Assembly: GCA_903922535.1 (NCBI GenBank)
Contig: CAIXUF010001083.1
Coordinates: 1-16,216 of the forward strand
Direction of reading: 5' to 3'
From: Candidatus Hydrogenedentota bacterium
Lineage (GTDB): Bacteria > Hydrogenedentota > Hydrogenedentia > Hydrogenedentiales > CAITNO01
DNA: 16,216 nt
The notes under the pieces were generated by a model. It did no database searches, was not told the DNA's origin, and worked only from the letters and a program-made list of their open reading frames with translations. Made by a program: the position numbers and the translations under genes. Below are positions 1 through 7,120 of this stretch, piece by piece (position 1 is the first letter of the stretch; the number at the start of each line of letters is the position of its first letter).

Positions 1-267
1 CTCATCCCCAACGTCCTCGCGGCGGCCAACGTTCCGGCGGGCAACACCGCCGCGCTCGTCATCGGCCCGCCGATCATGATCAAGTACACCCTGCCCGTGC
101 TCGACAAAATAGGTGTGGCCGCGCCGGACATCTACACCAGCCTCGAAAACCGCATGAAATGCGGTGTCGGCAAATGTGGCCGCTGCAATTGCGGCCCGGT
201 GTATGTGTGCAAGGAAGGTCCCATCTTCACGATGGAGCAGCTCAACGCGCTACCCGCGGATTTCTGA
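1..267 (+). CDS. Flavin/2Fe-2S electron-transfer subunit, C-terminal part (hydrogenase gamma / anaerobic reductase subunit B type)
   Basis: The frame is open from base 1, so the N-terminus lies off the window; 88 residues are visible, ending at TGA 265-267. The first part carries the GPPIM(I)K motif that follows the NAD(P)-binding region in dihydroorotate-dehydrogenase-B/hydrogenase-gamma reductases. The last third has a compact cysteine motif, C-x4-C-x2-C-x7-C, which is the 2Fe-2S binding domain of that family, followed by EGPIF and a short tail. Known members pass electrons between NAD(P)H, FAD and a 2Fe-2S cluster within cytoplasmic NiFe hydrogenases, sulfhydrogenases, anaerobic sulfite reductase or heterodisulfide-reductase-linked complexes. 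Which complex this belongs to depends on upstream genes that are not visible. A dihydroorotate dehydrogenase electron-transfer subunit (PyrK) is the main alternative, but the closely spaced CGVGKCGRC pattern fits the hydrogenase-gamma type better. Confidence 0.85.
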   Translation, partial: LIPNVLAAANVPAGNTAALVIGPPIMIKYTLPVLDKIGVAAPDIYTSLENRMKCGVGKCGRCNCGPVYVCKEGPIFTMEQLNALPADF

Positions 268-311
268 AGAACAAAGTTCAACGAATCACGACTGGCCGCG
301 TCGCCCGCATC

Positions 312-328
312 AAGCGGCGCGCTTCTTT
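312..328 (+). terminator. Weak intrinsic-terminator-like hairpin after the electron-transfer gene
   Basis: AAGCG (312-316) and CGCTT (320-324) can pair around a 3-base loop, and CTTTT follows at 325-329. It lies 45 bases after the stop of the first gene. The stem is only 5 base pairs and the T tract is short, so this is a low-confidence call. The rest of the 268-494 gap holds one more small GC hairpin (GGGGCG 424-429 with CGCCCC 435-440) but no gene that I can support. Confidence 0.3.
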
Positions 329-494
329 TGTGCCTCCCCTTTTGTGGTGTCAAATTCACGACCACACGCCCCCGCACTTGGAAAACACGGGCGCAAGGTG
401 ATACCTTACAGCCCCGGCGTACAGGGGCGAATAGCGCCCCGAGGAACCTTGTTTACGCGAGTCGGGATTAATCCAAAGACACCGGGCACGAAAC

Positions 495-1178
495 ATGGCG
501 AAGAACACCGACATCCCCATCCACCACCGCACAAAGAAACGAACCGAGTTCGGGCCCACCACCCGCAGGATCGGCCGGGCGTTGCTGACACTCATCGGCT
601 GGCGGCTGGTGGGAAAGCATCCCAATGTGGACAAGTGCGTGATCGCCTGCGCGCCGCACACCTCCTACTGGGACTTCCCGCTCACCTTCGCCGCCTCCAT
701 GGCGCTCGGCATCCCCGGCGTCTTCATGATGAAGGACACCATGTTCTGGTGGCCGCTGGGCGTGCTCCTTCGCTGGATGGGCGCCATACCCATCAACCGC
801 AGCTCTCCCGTCGGCATCGTTGATCAAATGGTGCAGGTCATCCAGGAAAGCGAAAAGATCTACGTCGTTGTCACGCCCGAAGGCACGACGAAGGGGGTGC
901 AGTTCTGGAAACTGGGCTTCTACCGCATTGCCAACGGGGCCGGCGTGCCCATTCAGTTCGGCATCATGAACTACCGCGAAAAATGGATCGGCGTGGCCGA
1001 CCTGTTCCACACTACGGGTGACCTCGAAAGCGACTGGCGGGAAATCACGGACAAGTTTGAGGCGTACGTGGGGGTGACCCCAAAGTACCGTCCGCTCGAA
1101 GGGGGCAATCTCCCGCTTGTCGCCCGCAAACGTCCCGAAACCGTGACAGCAGAGCACACAGGAAGGAGTCTCTCTTGA
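495..1178 (+). CDS. PlsC-like lysophospholipid / 1-acylglycerol-3-phosphate acyltransferase family protein
   Basis: This 227-residue protein has the four acyltransferase blocks in order. The catalytic H-x4-D is HTSYWD (residues 55-60), the acceptor-binding block is PINRS (99-103), VTPEGT (126-131) carries the conserved E-G, and GVPIQFG (150-156) is the fourth block. A hydrophobic stretch around residues 83-97 could contact the membrane. Family members transfer a fatty acyl group to lysophosphatidic acid or related glycerol, sugar or ornithine lipids at the inner membrane. This short divergent subgroup is common but its acceptor is often undefined, so I give no gene symbol. The ATG at 495 is preceded by only a poor ribosome-binding site; the next in-frame start lies well inside the protein. 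Its stop overlaps the TTG start of the next gene, so the two are probably translated together. Confidence 0.85.
   Translation: MAKNTDIPIHHRTKKRTEFGPTTRRIGRALLTLIGWRLVGKHPNVDKCVIACAPHTSYWDFPLTFAASMALGIPGVFMMKDTMFWWPLGVLLRWMGAIPINRSSPVGIVDQMVQVIQESEKIYVVVTPEGTTKGVQFWKLGFYRIANGAGVPIQFGIMNYREKWIGVADLFHTTGDLESDWREITDKFEAYVGVTPKYRPLEGGNLPLVARKRPETVTAEHTGRSLS
1161..1168 (+). promoter_or_regulatory. Ribosome-binding site fixing a TTG start at 1175
   Basis: GGAAGGAG lies 6 bases before TTG at 1175-1177. This strong Shine-Dalgarno supports the unusual TTG start, which puts a clean signal peptide at the N-terminus of the next protein. It sits inside the last codons of the acyltransferase gene. Confidence 0.75.
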
Positions 1179-2653
1179 AAACGACCGTTCCTCTCATCAT
1201 GACAGTCTTGCTCACTGCGGCCTGTGCGGCGTTCGCGCAAACGCCCGCCGAACCGGTGAACATCGGCGCCCGCCTGGAACCGCTGGTGGACCGGATGATC
1301 ATCGACACCCTGACAGGCACCATCCACGCGCTCTGTCCCATCCAGGCGGGGGAGACGGTGCTCCGTTTTGACGCCCCTTGGGAGGGAAGATACTGCGGCT
1401 ATGTGACCGTCTTCAAAGATGCGGACCGTTACCGCATGTACTACCGCGGCCTCCCCGACGACAACAAGGACGGCTCGACTTCCGAAGTGACCTGCTACGC
1501 CGAAAGCCTCGACGGGCACTACTGGGTCAAGCCGAACCTGGGCATTTTCGAGGTACGCGGAACGCGAGAGAACAATGTCATCTTTGCGAACCATGCCCCC
1601 TTCTCGCACAACTTCGCCCCCTTCCTCGACGCCAAGCCGGGCGTGCCCCCGGCGGAGCGTTACAAGGCCCTGGCCGGAACCTCGGAAAAGGGGTTGACGG
1701 CCTTTGTCTCCGCCGACGGCCTGCACTGGGACACCCTGAAGGAAGCCGTCATCACCAAGGGCGCTTTTGACTCCCAAAACGTGGCCTTCTGGTCCGAACT
1801 GGAACAGTGCTACGTCTGCTATTTCCGCACTTGGACGGAAAACACCTACGGCGGGTTCCGCTGGATCAGCCGCACCACGTCGCCCGACTTCCTGAACTGG
1901 TCCGAGCCGGTGGTCATGGACAAGGGCTCCGCGCCATGGGAGCACCTCTACACCAACCAGACCCAGCCCTACTACCGCGCCCCGCAGCTCTACGTCTCCG
2001 TCGCCGCGCGTTTTATGCCGGGCCGAAAACTGGTCTCGGACGAAGTGGCCGCACGGCTCGGAATCCAGGGCAGTTACGGCGGCGACTGTTCGGACAACGT
2101 GCTCATGACCAGCCGCGGCGGCAACAGTTATGACCGCACTTTCCTGGAAGGCTTCATCCGCCCCGGGCTCGGCCCGGAAAACTGGACCTCGCGCACCAAC
2201 TATCCGGCCTGCGGCATCGTGCCCACCGGCAAGAATGAAATGTCCGTGTTCGTCCAGCGCAACTATGGCCAGCCCACCGGCCACCTCGTGCGCTATCCCA
2301 TGCGCCCCGACGGATTCGCCTCAGTCAAGGCACCCTACAGCGGCGGCGAGATGATCACCAAACCGCTCCTCTTTGAGGGCGACGCGCTGCTCCTCAACTA
2401 CGCCACCTCCGCCGCCGGCAGCATGCGCGTGGAAGTGCAGGATGCCGCCGGCAAGCCTGTGGACGGCTTCACCGCGGACCAGTGCGACGAGTTCTTTGGC
2501 GACTTTCTGGACCGGCCGGTGCATTGGAAGGACGGGAAGTCATTGGCCGAACTCGCGGGCCAACCCGTGCGGCTCCGTTTCGTAATGAAAGACGCGGATC
2601 TTTATGCAATCCAGTTTGGAAAGGCTGACAACGGTCCAGCCGCGTCAAAGTAA
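1175..2653 (+). CDS. Secreted beta-propeller protein, GH32/GH43-like (sialidase/BNR-like fold)
   Basis: This 492-residue protein starts at TTG with a strong ribosome-binding site. Residues 1-21 form a signal peptide ending in AFA before QTP. The body contains repeated short motifs seen in five-bladed-propeller glycosidase-like proteins: D-x-Y-R-M-Y-Y-R-G near residue 90, E-S-x-D-G-x-x-W near 110, SADGLHWD near 184, and FDSQNVAFW near 200. Near residue 320 there is D-N-V-L-M-T-S-R, followed by a 'YDRTFLEGFIRPG' stretch. The C-terminal quarter (about 375-485) looks like an all-beta accessory domain ending in an RLRFVMKDADLYAIQF-type strand. Families with this architecture are frequent in Planctomycetota-like genomes and are annotated as GH32-like or hypothetical. 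I cannot assign catalytic residues, so enzymatic activity and substrate are open. It is probably periplasmic or secreted and translationally coupled to the acyltransferase. Confidence 0.8.
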   Translation: MKTTVPLIMTVLLTAACAAFAQTPAEPVNIGARLEPLVDRMIIDTLTGTIHALCPIQAGETVLRFDAPWEGRYCGYVTVFKDADRYRMYYRGLPDDNKDGSTSEVTCYAESLDGHYWVKPNLGIFEVRGTRENNVIFANHAPFSHNFAPFLDAKPGVPPAERYKALAGTSEKGLTAFVSADGLHWDTLKEAVITKGAFDSQNVAFWSELEQCYVCYFRTWTENTYGGFRWISRTTSPDFLNWSEPVVMDKGSAPWEHLYTNQTQPYYRAPQLYVSVAARFMPGRKLVSDEVAARLGIQGSYGGDCSDNVLMTSRGGNSYDRTFLEGFIRPGLGPENWTSRTNYPACGIVPTGKNEMSVFVQRNYGQPTGHLVRYPMRPDGFASVKAPYSGGEMITKPLLFEGDALLLNYATSAAGSMRVEVQDAAGKPVDGFTADQCDEFFGDFLDRPVHWKDGKSLAELAGQPVRLRFVMKDADLYAIQFGKADNGPAASK

Positions 2654-2745
2654 TGGACGAAAATGGACGATACAGACCAACCTGACGGCTGATTCTGTTT
2701 TGCGTCCATTTTGTCCATCGAGTCCATTCTGTCCATACTGTCCAT
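2653..2745. repeat. Inverted ATGGAC/GTCCAT array with 9-base period, copy 1
   Basis: GTCCAT occurs at 2704, 2713, 2722, 2731 and 2740, an exact 9-base period with variable 3-base spacers. Facing it are ATGGAC at 2653 and 2663. Bases 2653-2669 can pair with 2703-2718 as a 16-base-pair stem with one bulged G and a loop of about 33 bases. The first base of the left arm is the last base of the propeller gene's stop codon. The array lies in the convergent gap between plus-strand and minus-strand genes. No T tract follows on the plus strand, so it is not a standard intrinsic terminator, although it could still shape 3' ends. A related array lies at 10634-10743. Confidence 0.85.
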
Positions 2746-2816
2746 CATCAAAAAGAAACCCGTGGTGCTATTACTATAACTTTGGAATAAGGGCGTCAGC
2801 GTTATCCACGTAAACC

Positions 2817-3020
2817 TTACCACTCACTGCGAAGCCCCTTCTGTTCACGAAGTGCGTCCCCCTGCCAGACGAGCCGCCCGAAACGTTTGGAAATGATCTC
2901 AGCAATAATCACCTGCCCTTCGATTGTCAGGCGTTGCAGCATTTGCTTCACTGCCTTCTGCAAATCAGCATGCAGGGCCTTTGACATTTCATCAATCTGT
3001 TTGTCCGTAATTTTCCACAC
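2817..3020 (-). CDS. Small hypothetical protein (67 residues), possible
   Basis: This open frame starts at GTG 3018-3020, 17 bases after the 602-residue gene ends, and stops at TAA 2817-2819. The product looks like a real cytosolic protein: mixed charge, mostly helical, with an I-T-D-K-Q-I-D-E-M start and regularly spaced hydrophobics. There is no signal peptide or membrane segment. An AAAGGA ribosome-binding site sits only one base from the GTG, which is too close; an internal ATG at 2985-2987 is an alternative start. Its base composition is less GC-rich than its neighbours, which may mean a recent arrival or a decaying gene. I do not recognise the family. The position suggests cotranscription with the polysaccharide genes, but no functional link can be read. 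Confidence 0.45.
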   Translation of the reverse strand: MWKITDKQIDEMSKALHADLQKAVKQMLQRLTIEGQVIIAEIISKRFGRLVWQGDALREQKGLRSEW

Positions 3021-3037
3021 ATCCTTTCGTGTGTTCT

Positions 3038-4846
3038 TCAGTCGGCAGGGGTACTCCCGCCTGCGCTGTCAACGCTCAGACACACCACACGCACCTCACC
3101 GGGCGGCACGCGAAAAGTGATGTGGGCCGGATCCAGTTCCTGGTCGGTGTCAACACCCCAAAGCACGGCGTGATTAACTTTCTGCCTGCCGCGTCCTTCG
3201 ACAGTTACTGCCTGTTCAGCGGCCGCATTGATGACAGGCGGCTCGCGGAAGGTCTTGGTGATGCCCTCATTGTTCACCACAGTAATCAGCCATCCGGTTT
3301 CCGTGCGGTTGAACAGGGCTTCAACACGACCGGAAACCGTGAAGGGGATCAGGTCGCGCGTAATCGCCGCCAAGGCCTTTGCCAGGGGGCGTTCCGCGGT
3401 GGGATGTTCCGGTTTCGACGAATCGAGCACAAACACCTCGCCTTCGCCATGCCGGCCACGCGTGTAACCGTTCGGCTCCGGTGCACCCAGCGTTTCGGCA
3501 ACTTCTTTCGGCAGCAGGCCGGTCGCCTTGTCCGCCGCATCGAGCAGCAGCGTGCCGCCGCCTGAAACGTACTGGTCCAGCCGTTGGGCCAGTCCGCTGT
3601 CGGGCGCGAAATCACCCACCGGAACAAGGACCGGATAGCTGCGCAGCACTTCCGCAGACGCTTTGGCCAGCAGTACGTCCGCGATGTCGCCACAGGGCGA
3701 AGCCACCAGCCGGAGCGCTTCCGTGTGCATGTAGTCCGGATCTTTCCAGTCCGGATTTCCCGGTTGACGGTCGGGCCGTTCCGGCTGGTCGGGATCGCCC
3801 AGGCTGCCCGGAAACAGGACGTTCAACGCGTCCAAGATGCGCTGGTCGCCCGGCGTGTAGGGAAAGGCGTTCCAGGACAGTTTCTTGCCGAATCCCGGGT
3901 AGATACCGTGGTCAAAGGGCAGCAGCAGGGCAACCGGCGCGTAAGCAACACCGCGGTCCGGATGGTGCCGTGTGAAGCGGTAGAACTCAGCAGCTTTTTC
4001 TCCCAGCGACGACAAGGTTAGCGTGCCATCCGGCCCCGGCTCCTGTGACGTGAAGCCGTTTAGCCAGCCGCCTTCGGCGACCACCACGTTCGCGCCGGCC
4101 ATGTACGCCGCGTAATAGGTCCGCGCGTGCAGACTGATTGAATGGCCGTTTGTGGGACCCGAATTTTGGCCCCAGGTGCGCTTTGGGTCCTCATCAAACA
4201 TGGAAGGGCCGTACCAGGAGGAAAAGTCGATCAGCCAGGGCTTGCCGTACTGGCGGGCCGCGCCGCGCGTGAAGGCGATGTGCGCCTGGATGCTGTTGAT
4301 GTTCTCGCCCACCTCGCTTCCCACCACGTCGCAGCCCCATTCACAGGCATAGTGCTGGTAGCAGTAGTGGCCGTTGACCGAGACGAAGCAGGCACGCTGT
4401 TCGGCGGTTGCCTTCGCCAGTGCGTCCTCCCGCAGGTGCAGGTAATAACGGCGCACGCAGTCAAGGGCCTCGGCGCGGGATTGGGGCGGCGTCGGGTAGC
4501 CGCCAAAGTGCTTGTATCCCGCGCCGTCCGGCTGCCCGTTCTTCAGGTTGTGGAAGGAGTAGCCCCATTCGCCCACGCCGCATTGGGCGGGCTCAGGGTC
4601 GGCCAGGAGCCTCTTCTCCAGTGTGCGCATGTGGGGCGCACTTTCAGATCCCCCGCCGAGAGTGAACCAGAAAGGCCGACCCTGCACCGGAATGCACCGG
4701 GCCGGGCCGGATGCAATCGATGCGTATGTTGGCGGTTCAAGTTGCGCGGACAGGGCCGCAGGAGCGGACAGAATCCCTGCCATTGCGACCACGGGAATGA
4801 GCAAGTCCCGCAGCCTCCTTTGAATGCTTTCCCTGGGGTCTTTCAC
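3038..4846 (-). CDS. Secreted glycoside-hydrolase-like protein with C-terminal trimerisation-like domain
   Basis: This 602-residue protein starts at GTG 4844-4846, directly abutting the stop of the upstream gene. The N-terminus has basic residues, a hydrophobic core (residues 15-31) and a signal-peptidase site after ALSA (residue 34). Residues about 40-300 look like a TIM-barrel hydrolase. They include an acidic GSEVGEN (176-182), a GAARQYGKPW strand and turn (195-204), and LIDFSSWYG (205-213). Residues about 300-470 resemble the class-I-glutaminase-like trimerisation domain of beta-galactosidase families: LRSYPVLVPVGDF, then YVSGGGTLLLDAADK. Residues about 500-595 look like a beta-sandwich. 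I infer an extracytoplasmic glycosidase, GH42-like in architecture. The catalytic pair is not proven, although E178 or E181 are candidates. The last codons overlap a GC-rich imperfect inverted repeat at 3044-3061. Confidence 0.7.
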   Translation of the reverse strand: MKDPRESIQRRLRDLLIPVVAMAGILSAPAALSAQLEPPTYASIASGPARCIPVQGRPFWFTLGGGSESAPHMRTLEKRLLADPEPAQCGVGEWGYSFHNLKNGQPDGAGYKHFGGYPTPPQSRAEALDCVRRYYLHLREDALAKATAEQRACFVSVNGHYCYQHYACEWGCDVVGSEVGENINSIQAHIAFTRGAARQYGKPWLIDFSSWYGPSMFDEDPKRTWGQNSGPTNGHSISLHARTYYAAYMAGANVVVAEGGWLNGFTSQEPGPDGTLTLSSLGEKAAEFYRFTRHHPDRGVAYAPVALLLPFDHGIYPGFGKKLSWNAFPYTPGDQRILDALNVLFPGSLGDPDQPERPDRQPGNPDWKDPDYMHTEALRLVASPCGDIADVLLAKASAEVLRSYPVLVPVGDFAPDSGLAQRLDQYVSGGGTLLLDAADKATGLLPKEVAETLGAPEPNGYTRGRHGEGEVFVLDSSKPEHPTAERPLAKALAAITRDLIPFTVSGRVEALFNRTETGWLITVVNNEGITKTFREPPVINAAAEQAVTVEGRGRQKVNHAVLWGVDTDQELDPAHITFRVPPGEVRVVCLSVDSAGGSTPAD

Positions 4847-7120
4847 CTATTGCTTCTTCTGTTCCGGCAGCCACGTGTCCAGCAGGTAGCGCACGTTGAT
4901 CACCTTGGCCGCAAGGTCTACCGGCACATAGAAGTAATGGTTCGACGCCTCGTAGCCGATGCGCGAATCGGCGGTCTGGAGCGCGTACAGCCGCTTGGCC
5001 AGCGCGAGTTCGCTGCGTAGCGCCTCTTCCGCCTTTGCCAGCAACGCGCCTCGCGCCTCCGGCGTCTTGGCCTTCTCCAGCGCATTTCTGGCCGACACAA
5101 ACGCGGACTGGTTGGCCACACTGCGGAAATGAATGGCGCATGCCTCGGCGACGACGGTTTCTTCCAAGAGCGCCTTGGTGTTCGGCTCGTCCGCCGTCCG
5201 GTCCTTCGCCGCGGCGCGCAGGAGCGCCACCGCCTGATCGAATCCGTCGGCCATCTTGCTGAACTGCCCTATGAAGACATCCGCAGGAAAATTCCCCCGC
5301 CATGCGTCCAGTCCATCATAGGGGAGGCCCACCATCGTCGCGGCATAGCCGGTGGGGGCGCCCCATAGCGGGTTGGCCGGACCCATGTGCTGCGGACCCA
5401 TGTAGACCGTGCTGCCGTTGTAGGGGTATTCCGAAAAGGCCGTGCTGCATGTCTTCCATGCATCCACGGCAATCGGGCCAAGCTCCTTGCCAAAACGCCG
5501 CTGCGCCACAATTCGGAGCACCTCATCCACATTCGGTGCGGTGTCATGGCCCATCTCCGCAAAGACCTCAAGATTCGGCGAGGGACATCCGCCGAGCGTC
5601 CAGCCCAGCATCAGCCCGTCCACACCCGCGCCGCGCATATTCGACGCGTGCTGTGCCGCCAGTCCCACCGCCGGGATATAGGGCACCGACGCCAGTTCCC
5701 AGGTCACATTCGCCTGCACCTTGGCCAGCACCTTCAGCCCGGCTTCTTTCGCCACCGCCCAGTTCTTCGTGGCGCGCGGTCCCGGACCGGGCGTCGACAG
5801 GGAGTACTCGCCGATGACACTGTCCACGCCGCCGCGGTTGATGGGGATGCTCCATTCGCTCACGCTCATCATCGAGACGCGCTTGGGCAGCGCGTCCACG
5901 ATGGGCTTGGGCCAGTCGTCTTTCCAGCCCCAGTCCCACGCGATGAGCCGGGCCTTGCCGCCGCCCGCGTCGATGCCCTCCTGCAGCGTCCTATGTAGGT
6001 CGGCAATCACGGCCGGGCCGCCTTCCTTGGCGCAGCGCGGGCAGTTGGCCCCGCCATAATGGGACCAGCAGTTGGTCAGGTTCTCCGAGGCGCTGATGGT
6101 GAAGAACCCGGCAAGATCGGGCACGGCCTTGCAGATGGACGCCACACCATTGCGCAGGTAGTCGCGCACTTCGGGCGCACTGCTGCACATGCTGGCGAAG
6201 CCGCTTTCCTCGACGCCCTTCAAGTCGGGGTGTTTCTCGAAGAACGACAGTGGCATGGCGCGCGGCTCGTTCAGATAAAGATAGATGCCGATGCCATATC
6301 TCTTGGCCCGTTCCACCAGCCTGGCTAGGCTCCTCAGCCGCTCTATGCGGCGGTCGCTCATCGAGGGGTCCCACGGGAAATCGGCCAGTTTGTACAGTAC
6401 AGCCTGCATCCAGACGCCGTTTACACCGGTGCGCGAAAGTTGGTCGAGATAGCCGTCGGGAAAGGACTCGGGCGCACCGTCCAGCAACGGGTCGCCGTAC
6501 ATGGCGAAATAGGACGAACAGAAACGCGGGCTGAAGATGTTGGTCGCGGGCTTTTCGTCGGACGGCGGCAGCGGCGCGGACAGGCGGTCAATGAATCCAA
6601 ACAGTGGGTCCTTCGCACCACCCAGGCCGTCGGGGAATTCCTGTTGAACTATCTGCGCGATTTCCGCCGCGCGCTTCGCCACGGCCGGTTCCGGCGCCTT
6701 GTAATGCAGCGGTTCGCACTTGGGTTTCAGACTGCCCAGCTTGATGTACAGGAAATCATCCTCACGCAGTGTGTAGGCAAGCTGATCGGGCGTCCAGTCG
6801 AGCAGTTGCAGCAACTGGTCATAGGGCAGCAGGTGCCAGTTGCGGCGGATCACCGTGATGAATGCGCGCTGCTTCACCGCGTCCGAGATGGGCGTCTGCT
6901 CCGGCAGGCCCATGCTCTTGGCAAGATCGGCGATCTGCCCCGGTTCCGCGCCGACCACCTTCGCCATGCGGTCCACCGGCACCAGCGGCCAGTTGAACCA
7001 CACGAATGCGTGCAGCCGGTCGGGGAAGTGGGGGAGGGGCACCGGTTCCGGGGTGGGCCCCGCCGGCAGCTCCATTGCGTGCATCATTGCCAGTCCAAGA
7101 ATTGCCCATGCGGTCATCAT
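4847..7120 (-). CDS. TIM-barrel glycoside-hydrolase-like protein with a distinct N-terminal domain
   Basis: This 757-residue protein has its ATG at 7118-7120 overlapping the previous stop by 4 bases (ATGA). AGGAGG at 7125-7130 is 4 bases from that ATG and 7 from the next one, so the second Met may be used. A short hydrophobic N-terminus lacking basic residues could be a weak signal peptide. Residues about 30-135 form a separate, probably helical domain with HAFVWFNWPLVP and VIRRNWHLLPYDQLLQLL motifs. Residues about 195-560 look like a TIM barrel: TGVNGVWMQA, YGIGIYLYLNEPRAMP (275-290), ISASEN (342-347), a cysteine cluster C-x8-C-x2-C (351-363), and LIAWDWGWKDDW (392-403). Residues about 610-757 are helical. 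The fold recalls GH20-like or DUF4838-like hydrolases, but I do not assign a family or catalytic residues. It is the middle gene of a three-gene secreted-protein operon. Confidence 0.7.
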   Translation of the reverse strand: MMTAWAILGLAMMHAMELPAGPTPEPVPLPHFPDRLHAFVWFNWPLVPVDRMAKVVGAEPGQIADLAKSMGLPEQTPISDAVKQRAFITVIRRNWHLLPYDQLLQLLDWTPDQLAYTLREDDFLYIKLGSLKPKCEPLHYKAPEPAVAKRAAEIAQIVQQEFPDGLGGAKDPLFGFIDRLSAPLPPSDEKPATNIFSPRFCSSYFAMYGDPLLDGAPESFPDGYLDQLSRTGVNGVWMQAVLYKLADFPWDPSMSDRRIERLRSLARLVERAKRYGIGIYLYLNEPRAMPLSFFEKHPDLKGVEESGFASMCSSAPEVRDYLRNGVASICKAVPDLAGFFTISASENLTNCWSHYGGANCPRCAKEGGPAVIADLHRTLQEGIDAGGGKARLIAWDWGWKDDWPKPIVDALPKRVSMMSVSEWSIPINRGGVDSVIGEYSLSTPGPGPRATKNWAVAKEAGLKVLAKVQANVTWELASVPYIPAVGLAAQHASNMRGAGVDGLMLGWTLGGCPSPNLEVFAEMGHDTAPNVDEVLRIVAQRRFGKELGPIAVDAWKTCSTAFSEYPYNGSTVYMGPQHMGPANPLWGAPTGYAATMVGLPYDGLDAWRGNFPADVFIGQFSKMADGFDQAVALLRAAAKDRTADEPNTKALLEETVVAEACAIHFRSVANQSAFVSARNALEKAKTPEARGALLAKAEEALRSELALAKRLYALQTADSRIGYEASNHYFYVPVDLAAKVINVRYLLDTWLPEQKKQ

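Noticed and set aside
424..440. Small GC hairpin (GGGGCG / CGCCCC) before the acyltransferase as a riboswitch or operator
   Set aside because: Only 6 base pairs with a 5-base loop and no flanking conserved elements; could be chance in GC-rich DNA.
971..2284. Long minus-strand open frame (437 codons) opposite the acyltransferase and propeller genes
   Set aside because: It lies antisense to well-supported genes and has low-complexity His/Arg/Gly/Val-rich composition typical of antisense reading in GC-rich DNA; no family motif.
2653..2745. Canonical intrinsic terminator
   Set aside because: A long hairpin is possible, but no T tract follows on either strand, so it is listed as a repeat.
4142..5020. 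Plus-strand open frame of 292 codons
   Set aside because: Antisense to the two glycosidase-like genes across their junction, with no domain and no convincing ribosome-binding site.
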